This document shows, piece after piece, positions 44,501 through 55,023 of a stretch of 64,000 nucleotides of DNA. Numbering within the stretch: position 1 is the first letter of the stretch; every line of letters begins with the position of its first letter. Source of the DNA: Whalleya microplaca (Eukaryota > Ascomycota > Sordariomycetes > Xylariales > Xylariaceae); assembly GCA_022497155.1 (NCBI GenBank), contig MU385743.1, positions 372,001-436,000 on the forward strand, read 5' to 3'. A program made the translations under genes and the position numbers. The notes beneath the pieces are model-generated. The model ran no database searches and was not told where the DNA came from. It saw only the letters and a program-made list of their open reading frames with translations.

Positions 44501-47500
44501 GCGTTGGCGCAATATTCTCCGTCCGGCTGAGATTCCCTGGGTAAGGGACCACGCCATCCAGGGTCAAATCGTTCTTCCGGGCGCCGCTTATGTCGCTGCC
44601 ATCATTGATGCAGTGGAAGTCCTTGCTGATGGAAAGCCTATTAAGCTTGTTGAGCTCGTGGACTTCAAGATACCCAGAGCAATAGTCCTTCAGGAGAACA
44701 AATCGACCGAGCTTACAACCACTCTTGGTTTGATTGGTCGAAAGAGCGATAATATATTGTCAGCTAGATTCACCTTCTCGGCAACCTCTGCAGACGACCC
44801 GGCCTCTGAGCTTAAGACAACGTGTAGCGGGCTCATCAAGGTTTATGTGGGTGAAAGCGATGATCCCGAACAAGAACGGTTGTTGCCAATGTCTAGTCGC
44901 CCAGCCCCCAATCTCAGTGCCGTGGACGTTGATGCATTCTACACGGCCCTTAGAGAGCTAGGTATCAACTACGAGGGCTCGTTCCGCGCAATCAAGTCGA
45001 TCCAACGGACACTGGGCTATGCTTCTACCTTAGCATCATGGGGCGCTGCAGAACTGGGTGACTCGTACTCACTCCACCCTGCTATCCTGGACATCGGATT
45101 CCAGGCCGTGTTGGCGGCATTTGCATCGCCGCAGACTGCCCAAATGTGGACTACGTACATGCCGGTAGGTATCCAACGAGCGACTATTCAATTGAGTAGC
45201 CTACCTCCTTGTAGCGAGTCCGAAAAACAGATCAACATGCATACGATAGCTAAGATCACAGCCTCGTCGGCACAATGGCTGAGAGGTGACTTGCAGATCA
45301 TGTTCGACTCTCAAGTAGGTGTACAGATCGAGGGTGTCGAGCTGCAGGCGACCGGAAACTCTACAACTGGTAGCGACCGAATGCTGTTCTCTAATACTGT
45401 CTGGGACAGTGACATTTCCACGGGCATCGACAAGGTCGTGCTGGAGCGGCAGACGGATGCTGCGGCTAACGAGGAGCTGCTCGAGGCGCTGGCTCGCACG
45501 GCTCTTTACTATTATCGCACCCTGCTGGATACGATCTCTCCTCGCGAGGTCAAGAGCCTAGCTTGGCATCAGCAAATGTTTTGGCAGTCAGCACAACACT
45601 GGGTCGATGAGGTCCGTACCGGCCGTCACCCGACGGTTAAGCGCGAGTGGCTCGAGGACTCGCGTGAGGCCGTGTGGAAGCAGGCTGAGGGGTGCCAAGA
45701 TACTATCGATATCCTCCTGATGCGTGCTCTTGGCGAGAACCTGACTGCAATCGCGCGCGGTGAGATGCAGCCGCTTGAGATTATGATGGAGAATGACATG
45801 CTCAGCCGGTTCTATGTCGAATCATATGGGCTGGACGGTATGAATGACCACATTGCGCGCGCGCTGGCCCAGATCACTCATCGATATCCCCGAGCTAATA
45901 TCCTCGAGCTTGGTGCGGGTTCTGGAGGGACTACCCGGAAAACGCTTCGCGCTATTGGAAACGCATTTAGCCACTATACGTTCACCGACATCTCGTCAGG
46001 ATTCTTCGAAAAGGGAGTCGAGAAATTCTCTGCATGGCGTCGCAATATGACATTCAAGGTATGTGATATTGAGAAAGACCCAACCGAGCAGGGTTTCGCC
46101 GAAGAAGCTTACGATGTCATCGTGGCTGCTAATGTCCTGCATGCCACTCGCTGCCTGACAGAGACGATGCGCAATGTCAGACGACTTCTGAAGCCAGGCG
46201 GTTATCTGGTTATGATGGAGGTCACGGGCGATCTCTTGCGCCTGGGCTTCATCATGGGTTCGCTTCCGGGCTGGTGGCTTGGTCCGCAGATGGGCGACGA
46301 GGGTCGTCAGTGGGCTCCTGGCATCTCTCCCGTGCAATGGGATGATCTCCTGCAGCGTACCGGTTTTTCCGGCGTCAACCAGATCGCAACGGATAACCCA
46401 GTATCCAGTCAGCACTACGTCTCCACGCTGGTGAGCCAGGCGGTCGACGCCAAATTTGATGTGCTGCGTAATCCTCTGTCGGATTTAAGGCTGATCCCAA
46501 CCCTGCCTCATAAACTGCTGATCTTGGGTGGTGAGACCCTTCCTGTGGCTAGACTGGCCAGAGACTTGAAGAAGGTGCTCACCTCTTGGAGCACCCCCGT
46601 GGACACAGTCTCCAGCCTCGAGCGGTTGTCCATTGCCTCTGACCAGCGGGTGTCGCTTATCAGCCTGACGGAGCTTGATCAACCGCTGTTCGCCCAAGAG
46701 ATGACGGCGACTCGGCTAGAGAAGCTCCAGATTCTTCTCAATGCGGCCGAGTCTGTTCTCTGGGTAACGGCTGGGAGCAGGGGCTCCAGCCCGACCTCCA
46801 ATATGTTTGTCGGTATCGCTCGGGCGCTGCGCATGGAACGAAGTGACATCAACTTGCAGCTCTTAGATGTCGGTAGGCTACCGGATGCGAACGCTGTGAT
46901 ACTGGCTGAATATTTCCTTCGACTGGCAGTAGCAAAGCAGCAGAACTATGTTGACAAGCACATGCTGTGGACGACTGAAGCAGAGCTCGCTCTCGATGGA
47001 GAGTCGTTGCTGATTCCGCGTCTCATCCCCGATAAATTGCGGAACGAGAGATACAACGCTTCGCGGCACATTATCAACAAGGATGTTACCTTGGCAAACT
47101 CGGAAATTGAGATCTGCGCCTCCGGAGGTGTGGCGTCGGTGTTCGGAGTAGACTGTACTCTTTCTCGCCGTCTGCTGATGCCTCTCGCCCATGAACAAAT
47201 CATCCTCCAGGTACATCTGTCCGTGGCACTTCCTCATCCGGATCAGCAGTATTTCCTTTGCTATGGCTCAATTGATCTCGAAAATAGGAAGAATGCATTC
47301 GTTGTGTCCCGGGTGAACCGGTCTGTCATTCTCTGTGACCCCCATAACACTCTTCAGCTTGAATCAGCGCCTTCTAGAGAAGAGCTCACTCTCGAAGCAC
47401 TTGCTGGGCAGCTCATTGCACACAGTATCGCATCTAACCTTCCTCGTCGAGGAGCCGTTCTAGTGTATGAGCCATTGTCTGAGAATTTCGTCAGAGCTAT

Positions 47501-50500
47501 TGAGTCTAGTAGCCTATGGAAAGACCGCCAAGTCTCTTATGCTACCTCGAGAACAGATAAACATGTGCCTGCAGGTTGGATCTCTATCGATCCTCATGCT
47601 CTCAGCTCAACCACAAGGCAAAAGCTCCCAGACAGCATCGCCGCCGTAGTCGACTTTTCTGCGCCAGATGCCTGTGATATTCGGGCTTTTGTCCCTGCTG
47701 ATTGCGTCATCAGGCGCTTCGAGCCGTCTCTCCTCGAGACAGATAATCAAACCTTGACTGTCGCATATGATGATGCCTTCGTGGCAGTCAACCATAACAA
47801 CAAGGCTGAAATTAAAATCCTTCCAGTTCGAACGCTTCCCGGAAGCTCTTCAAATAACCTGGCATACCCTTCCATAGTCGACTGGCGGGAGCAGCATGAT
47901 AATGTCTCAGTCCAAGTCAAACCCTTAATGCCGACCGGAATCTTCTCGGCGTCTAGGACACATCTAATGGTGGGTCTAAATGGCGATCTCGGACAGTCAA
48001 TCTGCAGCTACATGGCTCGGAATGGAGCTCGTTATATCGCCATTACCAGCCGACGGGGTGAGGTAAATCGAGACTGGCTACAGAGCATACGACAAGATCA
48101 TAATGCGGACATCCGCGTTTACAAAATGGATGTATCCAGCCAAGAATCCATCCACTCTACCCTAAATCAAATCACCGCCGAGATGCCCCCTATCGGAGGA
48201 GTGGCCAACGGAGCCCTGGTGCTTCACGATAAGATGTTTCTGAACATGGATGTAGACTCCCTGAACGATACGCTGAAGCCAAAGGTTGATGGGTCTACAT
48301 ATCTATCCGAAATCTTCTCAACCCCTGACCTCGATTACTTTGTCTTATTCTCATCAGTGGGCACCATCGGGGGTAACCGCGGCCAGAGCAACTACCATGC
48401 GGCGAATATGTTCATGACAAGCCTCGTCTCGAACCGTAGGGCTAGGGGACTAGCAGCTTCTGTGATTCACATGGGAATGGTTCTCGACGTAGGCTATGTC
48501 GTAAGACAAGACCGTAAGCTCTTTGAGCATATGCGAAAGCAGGGCTTTATGCCAACGTCTGAGACTGATGCTCACTTTCTCTGGGCTGAGGGAGTGCTTG
48601 CGAGCCCAGCTAACTCGCAGCTAAATGCCGAGATTTGTATGGGCTTCGAACCTTTCGAGGACAGCACGGACACGACGTGGAGGCCGCCTTGGTTCCACGA
48701 GTCGCGACTATCCCACTTCATTCTGCAGTCTGAAAAAGATGTGGCTGATGCGAGACAAGATTCTGGTGATGCACTGCATATTAGGCAGGAGCTGGATGGT
48801 GCCAAGTCAGTACAAGAGGCCCATTCCCTGCTGCAGAAAGCCTTCTCAGCTAAGCTCGAGTCCATGATGCAACTTAATGCCGGAAGCGTGAATGTTCATA
48901 TTCCTCTGCTAGACCTCGGCTTTGACTCCCTTCTTGCCGTCGAGACGCGCACCTGGTTCTTGAAGGAAGTTCATATCGATGTGCCAGTTCTTCGCTTCCT
49001 CAGTGGAGACACAGCCAACGAAATCAGCCTAGGCGTAGCGACCCAGTATCTCACTCTCCGAGCAGCGCAGGGTTTAGATAAGGGGGGTAACGATGTAGCG
49101 GATGTGCCTCAATCTCATCTTGGCACGAGTGAAAAGGCCGTTGCAGAAGAGGACGATTTGTGCAAGCCATCATCGTCAGCACCGACCAGCGAAACTGATC
49201 GAACATATCCAAGCCCAAGGGTTTCAAGTTCGGCGTCCTCCGATGTACAGAATACTCCACACTCTACACCTCTAATGGAGGCCTCGACGGCGACGAGCTT
49301 ACATGAAATGCCGGAAAGACCAAATACACCGGACGTTAAGTTTGATAAGCCCGAGAAAGAAGCACGTTCAGGTATTTACTTCCAGGCCCAGAAACACATA
49401 GCGAGGGTCACCTCCAGAGTTGAAACAATGTCTTATGCGCAATCTAGGCTCTGGTTCCTCAGCCAATATCTAGACGACCCAGCTACGTGCAACATCGTCG
49501 TCTCATACATCATCACGGGACCCCTCGACGTGGCTAGGCTTCGTGAAGCACTCGATAAGGTTATCGCCCATCATACCAGTCTACGGACGTGTTTCTATGC
49601 CGATGACGAGACCGGTGAGCCAATCCAAGGACTTTTGCGCACCCCTTATAATTGCTCTTCCCTCAAGCACTTCTATGCATCGGGTCGCGAGGGAATCCAA
49701 CATGAGTTCAACGTGTTACGAAATCACGAATGGGATATTGCCAATGGAGACACGTTCGCCGCCACACTACTATCCACAAAGAATAATGACGAGCATGTCA
49801 TCATTTTTGGCTATCATCACATCGTCATCGACGGCGTGAGTTGGTACATCATCCTGCGCGATCTCGAGCGGGCTTACACCTCTCAACCGCTGAGTCGACA
49901 GACGAAACTGTACATAGATGCCGCAGCCGAGCAGAGACGAGCGATTCTGTCTGGGGCCATGGACAAGGAGATTGCTTTCTGGGAGACCTTGCATGCTCAA
50001 TTGCCCGATGTGTTGCCTCTATTCCCCATGGCCTCTGTACGATTCCGGCGCCCCCTTCGGCGGTATGAAAGCCACACGGTCACAAGAGACCTTGGCGGTC
50101 GCCTCGTCGCCAAGATTAAAGGCGCCAGCAAGGCTCTCGGGGTGACGCCCTTCCACTTCTACCTCGCGACCATGCAGGTGCTTTTGTCCAAGTTGCTCAA
50201 TATCGATGACCTATGCATCGGTGTCACTGATGCCAGCCGTCCTGACGACGACTTCGCTGAAACAGTTGGTTTCTTCCTCAACATGCTCCCGCTGCGCTTC
50301 AAGCTAGACCAGCACGACTCCTTCGCAAACTTGGTCCGACGTACCTCCAGACACGTGCTAGAGGGTCGCAGCAATGGTCGCGTCCCAATCGATGTGATCT
50401 TAGATCGTTTGAATGTGTCTCGTGATGCGTCCTTCAGCCCACTGTTCCAGGCTACATTCAACTACCGCGTGGGCTCCATGGCTGAGGTAAGCCTGGGCGA

Positions 50501-53500
50501 CGACTGTCGTTTGTCGGTTGAGAATATCCGCGACGCTGAGAGCCCGTTTGATATTGGTTTTGGCGTCTACGAGTCTACAGAAGGGTCATGCGGCCTACAA
50601 GTCGTCGCCCAGAGCTATTTGTATGATAGGGACGCGGCAGAGTTCATCAGTGGTGTTTATGTCAACCTGCTTGACGTCCTATCCTCAGACACATCACAGA
50701 TGCTTGCGCAATACGAAATGTTTGACGCAGCTGTCGTTCAGAGGGGAGTCTCTATCGGAAAAGTACCACGCAAGACGTGGGATTGGCCTAATACTCTTTC
50801 GAAAAGAGTAGATGCTATGATTAGAAGACATCAAGATAGCGTGGCAATCATCAACACCATGCCCCCTGAAGCTTTAACGTATAGCGAGATCGAGGGCAGA
50901 GTCCGCTTGGTAGCTTCAAGTATCCAGAAAGAGGAGCCCGCCAAAGGTACGCGCTTAGCGGTGCTTTGCCAACCTTCGGCCGATCTTATCGTCTCTATGT
51001 TAGCAATACTACGGCTGGGTTGCGTGTATGTGCCGCTTGACATTAATCTTCCCCGAGAACGCCAAGCTACTATCTTGGCTGACTGCAAGCCCGTTATGCT
51101 CCTTTGCCATAGTGAGACTTTGGATTCGGCTCTATCGTTGGTCACTGATCTCTCCATCATCAACGTTTCAGTCCTCTCAACTACCAACAAGGCTTTAGAA
51201 ACTGACACCACAACCCAAGATGATATTTCAGACCCAACCAGCCCGGCATTCCTCTTCTACACTAGCGGCTCAACCGGCAAGCCCAAGGGTATCCAACTCA
51301 ACCAGTTCGGCTTCCTAAACCACATTGCGCTAAAAACCTCTGAACTCTCATTACAACAAGAGACAGTTTTGCAGCAAAGCTCCTTCGGATTCGATATGTC
51401 CCTAACCCAGACCTTCTGTGCTCTGGCCAACGGCGGCTCGCTCGTCATCGCACCAAAGTCTTCCCGTGGTGACCCTCTTGCGCTCTCCAGTCTCATGCTC
51501 TCCCACGGCGTGACCTTTACCATCGCCACTCCCTCGGAGTATACCATGCTACTACGCTACGGGCAATCATCCTTACGCCAATGCACATGCTGGACACATG
51601 CATGCATGGGTGGTGAGACCGTGACGCCATCACTCATGCGTGCCTTCTCTGAGCTGGGCAAACCCAACCTCCGGCTGACGAATTGCTACGGGCCGACTGA
51701 GACGTCCCTTGCAGTGACGTTCAATAAACTTACAGCTAGCGATCCCATCGCAGAGTACGCATCAGTAGGAAAGGTCCTGCCCAACTACTCGGTGTACATC
51801 CTCGAAGAGGGAGCATCCCTAAATCCCGTGCCGCCAGGGTATCCGGGCGAAATCTGTATCGGCGGTGCCGGCGTCGCGCTGGGGTATCTCAATCTACCTG
51901 AACTCTCGGCGGCCAAATTTGTGCATGACCCCTTTGCTGACGCAGACGACGTGGAGCGGGGGTGGACGCGCATGTTCAGGACGGGAGACCGGGGACGGTT
52001 GCGAACGGACGGATCATTGGTCTTCATGGGCAGAACGGAGGGTGATTGTATGATTAAACTTCGTGGCTTGCGGATCGATCTGGATGATGTGGCCAGCATC
52101 ATAGCGCAGACGGCCGAGGATGTGGTGTCTGAAGTTGTCGTTACGGCTCGTGGAGATGACGAGGCGCGGATACTTGTCGCGCATGTTGTACCACGTCCTG
52201 GACGGGAGAACATGTTTAGACCAGAGGAGTGGTGGAAACTAGCACAGAAACTACCACTGCCGCTCTATATGCGTCCGTCGCTGGTAGTCGCGGTGGATCG
52301 TCTCCCGCGCACGCCGAATGGCAAGGTTGATCGCAAAAGCATTGAGGCCATGGAGCTTCCAATGTTGGAGCAACAGCAACATGACAAGAGTGGAGGGAAG
52401 CTGTCGTTAGAGGAAGGAGAGCTTAGTCTACTGTGGGAGGATGTGCTTGGTGGATGCGCGACAGTTTCTAGGGCCGACATGACGCCGGATTCCGATTTCT
52501 TCATGGTCGGCGGAAGTTCACTGTTGTTGATGCAGCTACAAGGAACTATCAAGGAGACACTAGGACTGGCGGTCCCAATCGCCGAGCTATACCAAGCAAG
52601 CACTCTCGGCCGCATGGCGTCGCATCTCCGTGCTGGTAAAGTGCAGCAGGGACCGGTCGAGGATATTGATTGGGAAAAGGAGATCGAGTTCCAGATCTCT
52701 TCTGCGAGTCTACTTCCCACGACATCAGAGCTTACTCGAGAAACCAACCGAGAGATTCTACTGACAGGGGCGCACACCTTTCTCGGTGCAGAGATCCTTC
52801 AAGCACTTGTTCGTGACAGCAGCGTCAGGAGGGTTCATTGCATTGCGCTTCCGAAGACGGCCAGTAGGACCATACCTCGATTAAGCAAGATAGAGTATTA
52901 CCCCGGCAGTCTTCAATCTGAATCGCTCGGGTTATCCTCAGACGACATCTCCTTTCTACAATCACGAATCGACCTCATTATCCACGCCGGCAGCATTGGT
53001 CATTGCCTCAACAACTACTCATCCTTGCGTGCACCTAACCTCGGCTCGCTGCGCTTCCTCATAGACTTAGCCCTCCCGCGTCACATACCCGTGCACTTCA
53101 TCTCCTCCAACCGTGTGACACTTCTCTCGGGTCAGCATAAGCTTCCACCCGTGTCAGTGGGCCAGTATCGGCCCCCTACGGATGGGTCGGACGGCTACAC
53201 GGCATCCAAGTGGGCCGGCGAACGCCTGCTCGCCAAGGTCGCGGAGGCAACGGGGCTCAAGGTGACGGTGCATCGGCCGTGCGCCATCGTCGGGCCTAAT
53301 GCACCGAGCGAGGACGCCCTCAACGCACTGCTGCGCTTCTCGGTGACGCAGGGCGCCGTACCTCGTTTCAGAAACCTCGTCGGCTTCCTCGACTTTGCAC
53401 CGGTGAGCGAGGTGGCGGCGAATATTGTCCGAGTGGCGCTGCAAAAGCATCATGGAGATAACTCTGTGTCTTTTTTCGACGGTTGCATCCTCAATGTGGC

Positions 53501-53759
53501 AGAGCCTGCAGGGGACGAGCCGCCTTTGGCTATCGTGCACCATTCCTCCGGGGTCGAGACACCTGTGGCCGAGTTCCGTGGTCGCATGGAGAAGTTGCAC
53601 GGTCGTGAGTTTCGTGAGCAGGATATTGTAGACTGGATTGCAGAGGCCGTTAAAGAAGGCATGGATCCATTGATCAGTACGTACTTGGAGGCTCTTGTCG
53701 AAAAGGATCAGATTATTGCTTTCCCATATGTTGGCGAGCCATTGAGAAAAGCGTTGTGA
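41595..53759 (+). CDS. hybrid highly reducing PKS-NRPS (KS-AT-DH-MT-ER0-KR-ACP-C-A-T-R), 4054 aa
   Basis: A single intronless frame from the ATG at 41595 (upstream only a GTG, 41550). Approximate landmarks follow. KS: DTACSSS Cys176, His313 (EAHGTGT), His357. AT: GHSSGE Ser647. DH: HAIQGQIVLP His986 and Asp1166. MT: ILELGAGSGGTT near 1436. The ER region is without a usable motif, so the neighbouring reductase acts in trans. KR: from about 2125, Tyr2267 in SNYHAAN. ACP: GFDSLL Ser2445. After a Ser/Thr-rich linker, C: HHIVIDG His2742, Asp2746. A: FYTSGSTGKPKG, NCYGPTE, FRTGD, NGKVDRK, about 3070-3590. T: GGSSLL Ser3642. R: from 3724, YxxxK at Tyr3868/Lys3872, but the glycine motif reads TGAHTFLG. 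All other domains look intact, so it should make an amino-acid-linked, reduced, C-methylated polyketide. Product unknown. Confidence 0.97.
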   Translation: MSKPVGIIGSACRFPGGADSPSKLWELLKDPKDVLREFPPDRLNLRSFYHHNGEHHGSTDVQNKGYLLSEDIRQFDTSFFRISPSEADCMDPQQRMLLETVYEALESAGCSLEQVKGSLTSVYAGLMNGDYADIQARDTETIATHHGTGTHRSLLSNRISYFLDLKGASMTIDTACSSSLVALHQAVQSLRLGESDMAIVAGANLILDPIMYVAESKLHMLSPDSRSRMWDAAANGYARGEGFAAVILKPLDKAIFDGDQVECVVRGSAVNSDGRTAGITVPSAAAQTEMIRQAYRDAGLDPLVERCQFFEAHGTGTRAGDPVEAKAIRDAFFPEGHDDSGPSGNLLVGSIKTIVGHLEGCAGLAGVLKASLAMQNHTILPNMHFSELNPGVIPFYDHLEIPMNTIKWPQVPAGSPLRTSVNSFGFGGTNAHVILESFQGVKQQDEEHSDDERFVGPLILSANSRYSLVRSVQAHADYIRNNKRLDLGDLSWTLQFRRTHFDNNRAFFSGATRRKLLSYMETFVADNSSADDTAVGGESHPRTLGSDGAAILGIFTGQGAQWPSMGRNLIHHSPLFRESITRCEKSLSTLGEDAPSWSLEKELLAEGNNSRVGEAAISQPLCTAIQIGLVDLLRASGISLRSVVGHSSGEIAAVYAAGIISAHDAIRIAYYRGFYAGLIKGPKGQSGAMLAASLSFDSATELCARPEFVGRVNVAAANAPVSVTLSGDVDAIDEVKAELDAGKTFSRKLNVDTAYHSHHMEPCAAAYLASLTACDIQVQRPDESCIWVSSVHGDADLVLDEEEDSTLDVLKGQYWVDNLLNPVLFASAIEFSLWRAGPFDIVTEIGPHPALKGPSTQIFKASLGSSLPYFSVMRRGDDEVESFSGGLGYLWEHFGSAALIDFDGYRRAFTNQPGRIRPPRLVKGLPSYCWDHSRVYWRESRISHNFRLKDRRIHEMLGRRAIDDIPELLRWRNILRPAEIPWVRDHAIQGQIVLPGAAYVAAIIDAVEVLADGKPIKLVELVDFKIPRAIVLQENKSTELTTTLGLIGRKSDNILSARFTFSATSADDPASELKTTCSGLIKVYVGESDDPEQERLLPMSSRPAPNLSAVDVDAFYTALRELGINYEGSFRAIKSIQRTLGYASTLASWGAAELGDSYSLHPAILDIGFQAVLAAFASPQTAQMWTTYMPVGIQRATIQLSSLPPCSESEKQINMHTIAKITASSAQWLRGDLQIMFDSQVGVQIEGVELQATGNSTTGSDRMLFSNTVWDSDISTGIDKVVLERQTDAAANEELLEALARTALYYYRTLLDTISPREVKSLAWHQQMFWQSAQHWVDEVRTGRHPTVKREWLEDSREAVWKQAEGCQDTIDILLMRALGENLTAIARGEMQPLEIMMENDMLSRFYVESYGLDGMNDHIARALAQITHRYPRANILELGAGSGGTTRKTLRAIGNAFSHYTFTDISSGFFEKGVEKFSAWRRNMTFKVCDIEKDPTEQGFAEEAYDVIVAANVLHATRCLTETMRNVRRLLKPGGYLVMMEVTGDLLRLGFIMGSLPGWWLGPQMGDEGRQWAPGISPVQWDDLLQRTGFSGVNQIATDNPVSSQHYVSTLVSQAVDAKFDVLRNPLSDLRLIPTLPHKLLILGGETLPVARLARDLKKVLTSWSTPVDTVSSLERLSIASDQRVSLISLTELDQPLFAQEMTATRLEKLQILLNAAESVLWVTAGSRGSSPTSNMFVGIARALRMERSDINLQLLDVGRLPDANAVILAEYFLRLAVAKQQNYVDKHMLWTTEAELALDGESLLIPRLIPDKLRNERYNASRHIINKDVTLANSEIEICASGGVASVFGVDCTLSRRLLMPLAHEQIILQVHLSVALPHPDQQYFLCYGSIDLENRKNAFVVSRVNRSVILCDPHNTLQLESAPSREELTLEALAGQLIAHSIASNLPRRGAVLVYEPLSENFVRAIESSSLWKDRQVSYATSRTDKHVPAGWISIDPHALSSTTRQKLPDSIAAVVDFSAPDACDIRAFVPADCVIRRFEPSLLETDNQTLTVAYDDAFVAVNHNNKAEIKILPVRTLPGSSSNNLAYPSIVDWREQHDNVSVQVKPLMPTGIFSASRTHLMVGLNGDLGQSICSYMARNGARYIAITSRRGEVNRDWLQSIRQDHNADIRVYKMDVSSQESIHSTLNQITAEMPPIGGVANGALVLHDKMFLNMDVDSLNDTLKPKVDGSTYLSEIFSTPDLDYFVLFSSVGTIGGNRGQSNYHAANMFMTSLVSNRRARGLAASVIHMGMVLDVGYVVRQDRKLFEHMRKQGFMPTSETDAHFLWAEGVLASPANSQLNAEICMGFEPFEDSTDTTWRPPWFHESRLSHFILQSEKDVADARQDSGDALHIRQELDGAKSVQEAHSLLQKAFSAKLESMMQLNAGSVNVHIPLLDLGFDSLLAVETRTWFLKEVHIDVPVLRFLSGDTANEISLGVATQYLTLRAAQGLDKGGNDVADVPQSHLGTSEKAVAEEDDLCKPSSSAPTSETDRTYPSPRVSSSASSDVQNTPHSTPLMEASTATSLHEMPERPNTPDVKFDKPEKEARSGIYFQAQKHIARVTSRVETMSYAQSRLWFLSQYLDDPATCNIVVSYIITGPLDVARLREALDKVIAHHTSLRTCFYADDETGEPIQGLLRTPYNCSSLKHFYASGREGIQHEFNVLRNHEWDIANGDTFAATLLSTKNNDEHVIIFGYHHIVIDGVSWYIILRDLERAYTSQPLSRQTKLYIDAAAEQRRAILSGAMDKEIAFWETLHAQLPDVLPLFPMASVRFRRPLRRYESHTVTRDLGGRLVAKIKGASKALGVTPFHFYLATMQVLLSKLLNIDDLCIGVTDASRPDDDFAETVGFFLNMLPLRFKLDQHDSFANLVRRTSRHVLEGRSNGRVPIDVILDRLNVSRDASFSPLFQATFNYRVGSMAEVSLGDDCRLSVENIRDAESPFDIGFGVYESTEGSCGLQVVAQSYLYDRDAAEFISGVYVNLLDVLSSDTSQMLAQYEMFDAAVVQRGVSIGKVPRKTWDWPNTLSKRVDAMIRRHQDSVAIINTMPPEALTYSEIEGRVRLVASSIQKEEPAKGTRLAVLCQPSADLIVSMLAILRLGCVYVPLDINLPRERQATILADCKPVMLLCHSETLDSALSLVTDLSIINVSVLSTTNKALETDTTTQDDISDPTSPAFLFYTSGSTGKPKGIQLNQFGFLNHIALKTSELSLQQETVLQQSSFGFDMSLTQTFCALANGGSLVIAPKSSRGDPLALSSLMLSHGVTFTIATPSEYTMLLRYGQSSLRQCTCWTHACMGGETVTPSLMRAFSELGKPNLRLTNCYGPTETSLAVTFNKLTASDPIAEYASVGKVLPNYSVYILEEGASLNPVPPGYPGEICIGGAGVALGYLNLPELSAAKFVHDPFADADDVERGWTRMFRTGDRGRLRTDGSLVFMGRTEGDCMIKLRGLRIDLDDVASIIAQTAEDVVSEVVVTARGDDEARILVAHVVPRPGRENMFRPEEWWKLAQKLPLPLYMRPSLVVAVDRLPRTPNGKVDRKSIEAMELPMLEQQQHDKSGGKLSLEEGELSLLWEDVLGGCATVSRADMTPDSDFFMVGGSSLLLMQLQGTIKETLGLAVPIAELYQASTLGRMASHLRAGKVQQGPVEDIDWEKEIEFQISSASLLPTTSELTRETNREILLTGAHTFLGAEILQALVRDSSVRRVHCIALPKTASRTIPRLSKIEYYPGSLQSESLGLSSDDISFLQSRIDLIIHAGSIGHCLNNYSSLRAPNLGSLRFLIDLALPRHIPVHFISSNRVTLLSGQHKLPPVSVGQYRPPTDGSDGYTASKWAGERLLAKVAEATGLKVTVHRPCAIVGPNAPSEDALNALLRFSVTQGAVPRFRNLVGFLDFAPVSEVAANIVRVALQKHHGDNSVSFFDGCILNVAEPAGDEPPLAIVHHSSGVETPVAEFRGRMEKLHGREFREQDIVDWIAEAVKEGMDPLISTYLEALVEKDQIIAFPYVGEPLRKAL

Positions 53760-55023
53760 TGAGGTTTTCCGTTGTCAGTTTCATGCTATATATTACCTTT
53801 TTATTGGAGGTGGACACTATTTGAACCGTAATGCAAATGCTTCCTTGAAGAATAACCAGTGATTATACCTATATTAAGAGGGCTCGATGGAGTTATACAT
53901 AGGGGCTTGTCGATAATTCCTTCAAGTTAGTTCACAATTATCATGACCATATCAGATTGTCCAGGAAACAATAAAGAACGAGCCCCGGTAGGCATCTTGG
54001 TAACCTCCATGTTGAAACACCTGGCATCTATGTGTTGCAAACCGTTATAGCTGAGCCCGGCATAGAACGTACTAAGTCGTATGGCATCGGAGAATATGTT
54101 TTATCTGAATTGATCATTAACATGTGTCTCATGTAATTCCAATTCACATAAAGACTATATTGACCCAAAGTCTGTACAGTCCGTGTTCTTTCAAGTATAG
54201 TGTATAGGACAGATTCAAGGCTAAAAATACTAGTGGCTAGATTTCACATCTAAAGATGGCATAAAATTGACTAGTATTTAGAAAGGCCTTTGAAGCTGTA
54301 TATATAAGGCTTTGGACTCTATTCCATGAATGAGGACGTCATGAGAGCGCGTATTGTGATGTACTACACCTTAACTATGGATGTAATCGAAAAAATGTTG
54401 CAATAGAAACAATCTAATTTGAGCTTTATGATAATGAATTTGGTTGTTATAAAAAGATCAATTTACTGTTCAACATTTGAAACAGTGTTAGAAAAGTGCT
54501 ATGGCAGCTGAATTGATTTCATGATCTCATGCAATCAACATATCTATAAAGCCCCTTTTCATGTCGCAAAAATATGATAACCCCCTGTCTTTATAGGTCA
54601 GCTGTCTTTGGAGGCATGAACATATGTTTATCTGCAGGATAATGAGTCTTTTCAAGTCTACTCATGCTCATCAACCGTTTCAGTAAGATTAAGTAGTCTG
54701 GTACCAAGAAAAAGACAAGATGAATCAAGCGATACACTACCTGTGGCATGCCCCTAACCTCTTGGGAAGCTTGGCCCAGCCTTCCGCGGAGCTTGACCTT
54801 AGGTATGTAGCTTTCCGCGGAGCTTATTCCTAGACCACGTTGTATCTCGTTAACTCCGACGGGTACTCTTCTGGTTACATGTATCTAATAACCGATATTT
54901 TCTTCAACTTGATAGCAAGATACTGTCTGCATCCATGCCCCTATTTCCTCTGTTATTAGTACCGTCACTACTAAGTACCAACACCGGAAAAGTCGCCCAC
55001 ACTACTACTTAAAACTTAGCACG
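53760..55023. other. PKS-NRPS 3' flank and promoter of the FAD oxidoreductase; no gene seen
   Basis: AT-rich, with short frames only and no trace of a lost hydrolase or P450. The right end carries two TTCCGCGGAGCTT elements (listed separately). Confidence 0.55.
54782..54825 (+). promoter_or_regulatory. two TTCCGCGGAGCTT elements upstream of the FAD oxidoreductase
   Basis: Exact 13-base copies at 54782-54794 and 54813-54825, about 200-240 bp before the ATG. The core TCCGCGGA is palindromic, with back-to-back CCG and CGG as expected for a dimeric Zn2Cys6 factor. Confidence 0.7.

Noticed and set aside
51250..51750. Amino-acid prediction from the adenylation-domain pocket residues
   Set aside because: A hand alignment gives a tentative code beginning D-M-T, but fungal PKS-NRPS codes are poorly predictive and my alignment is uncertain, so no substrate is claimed.
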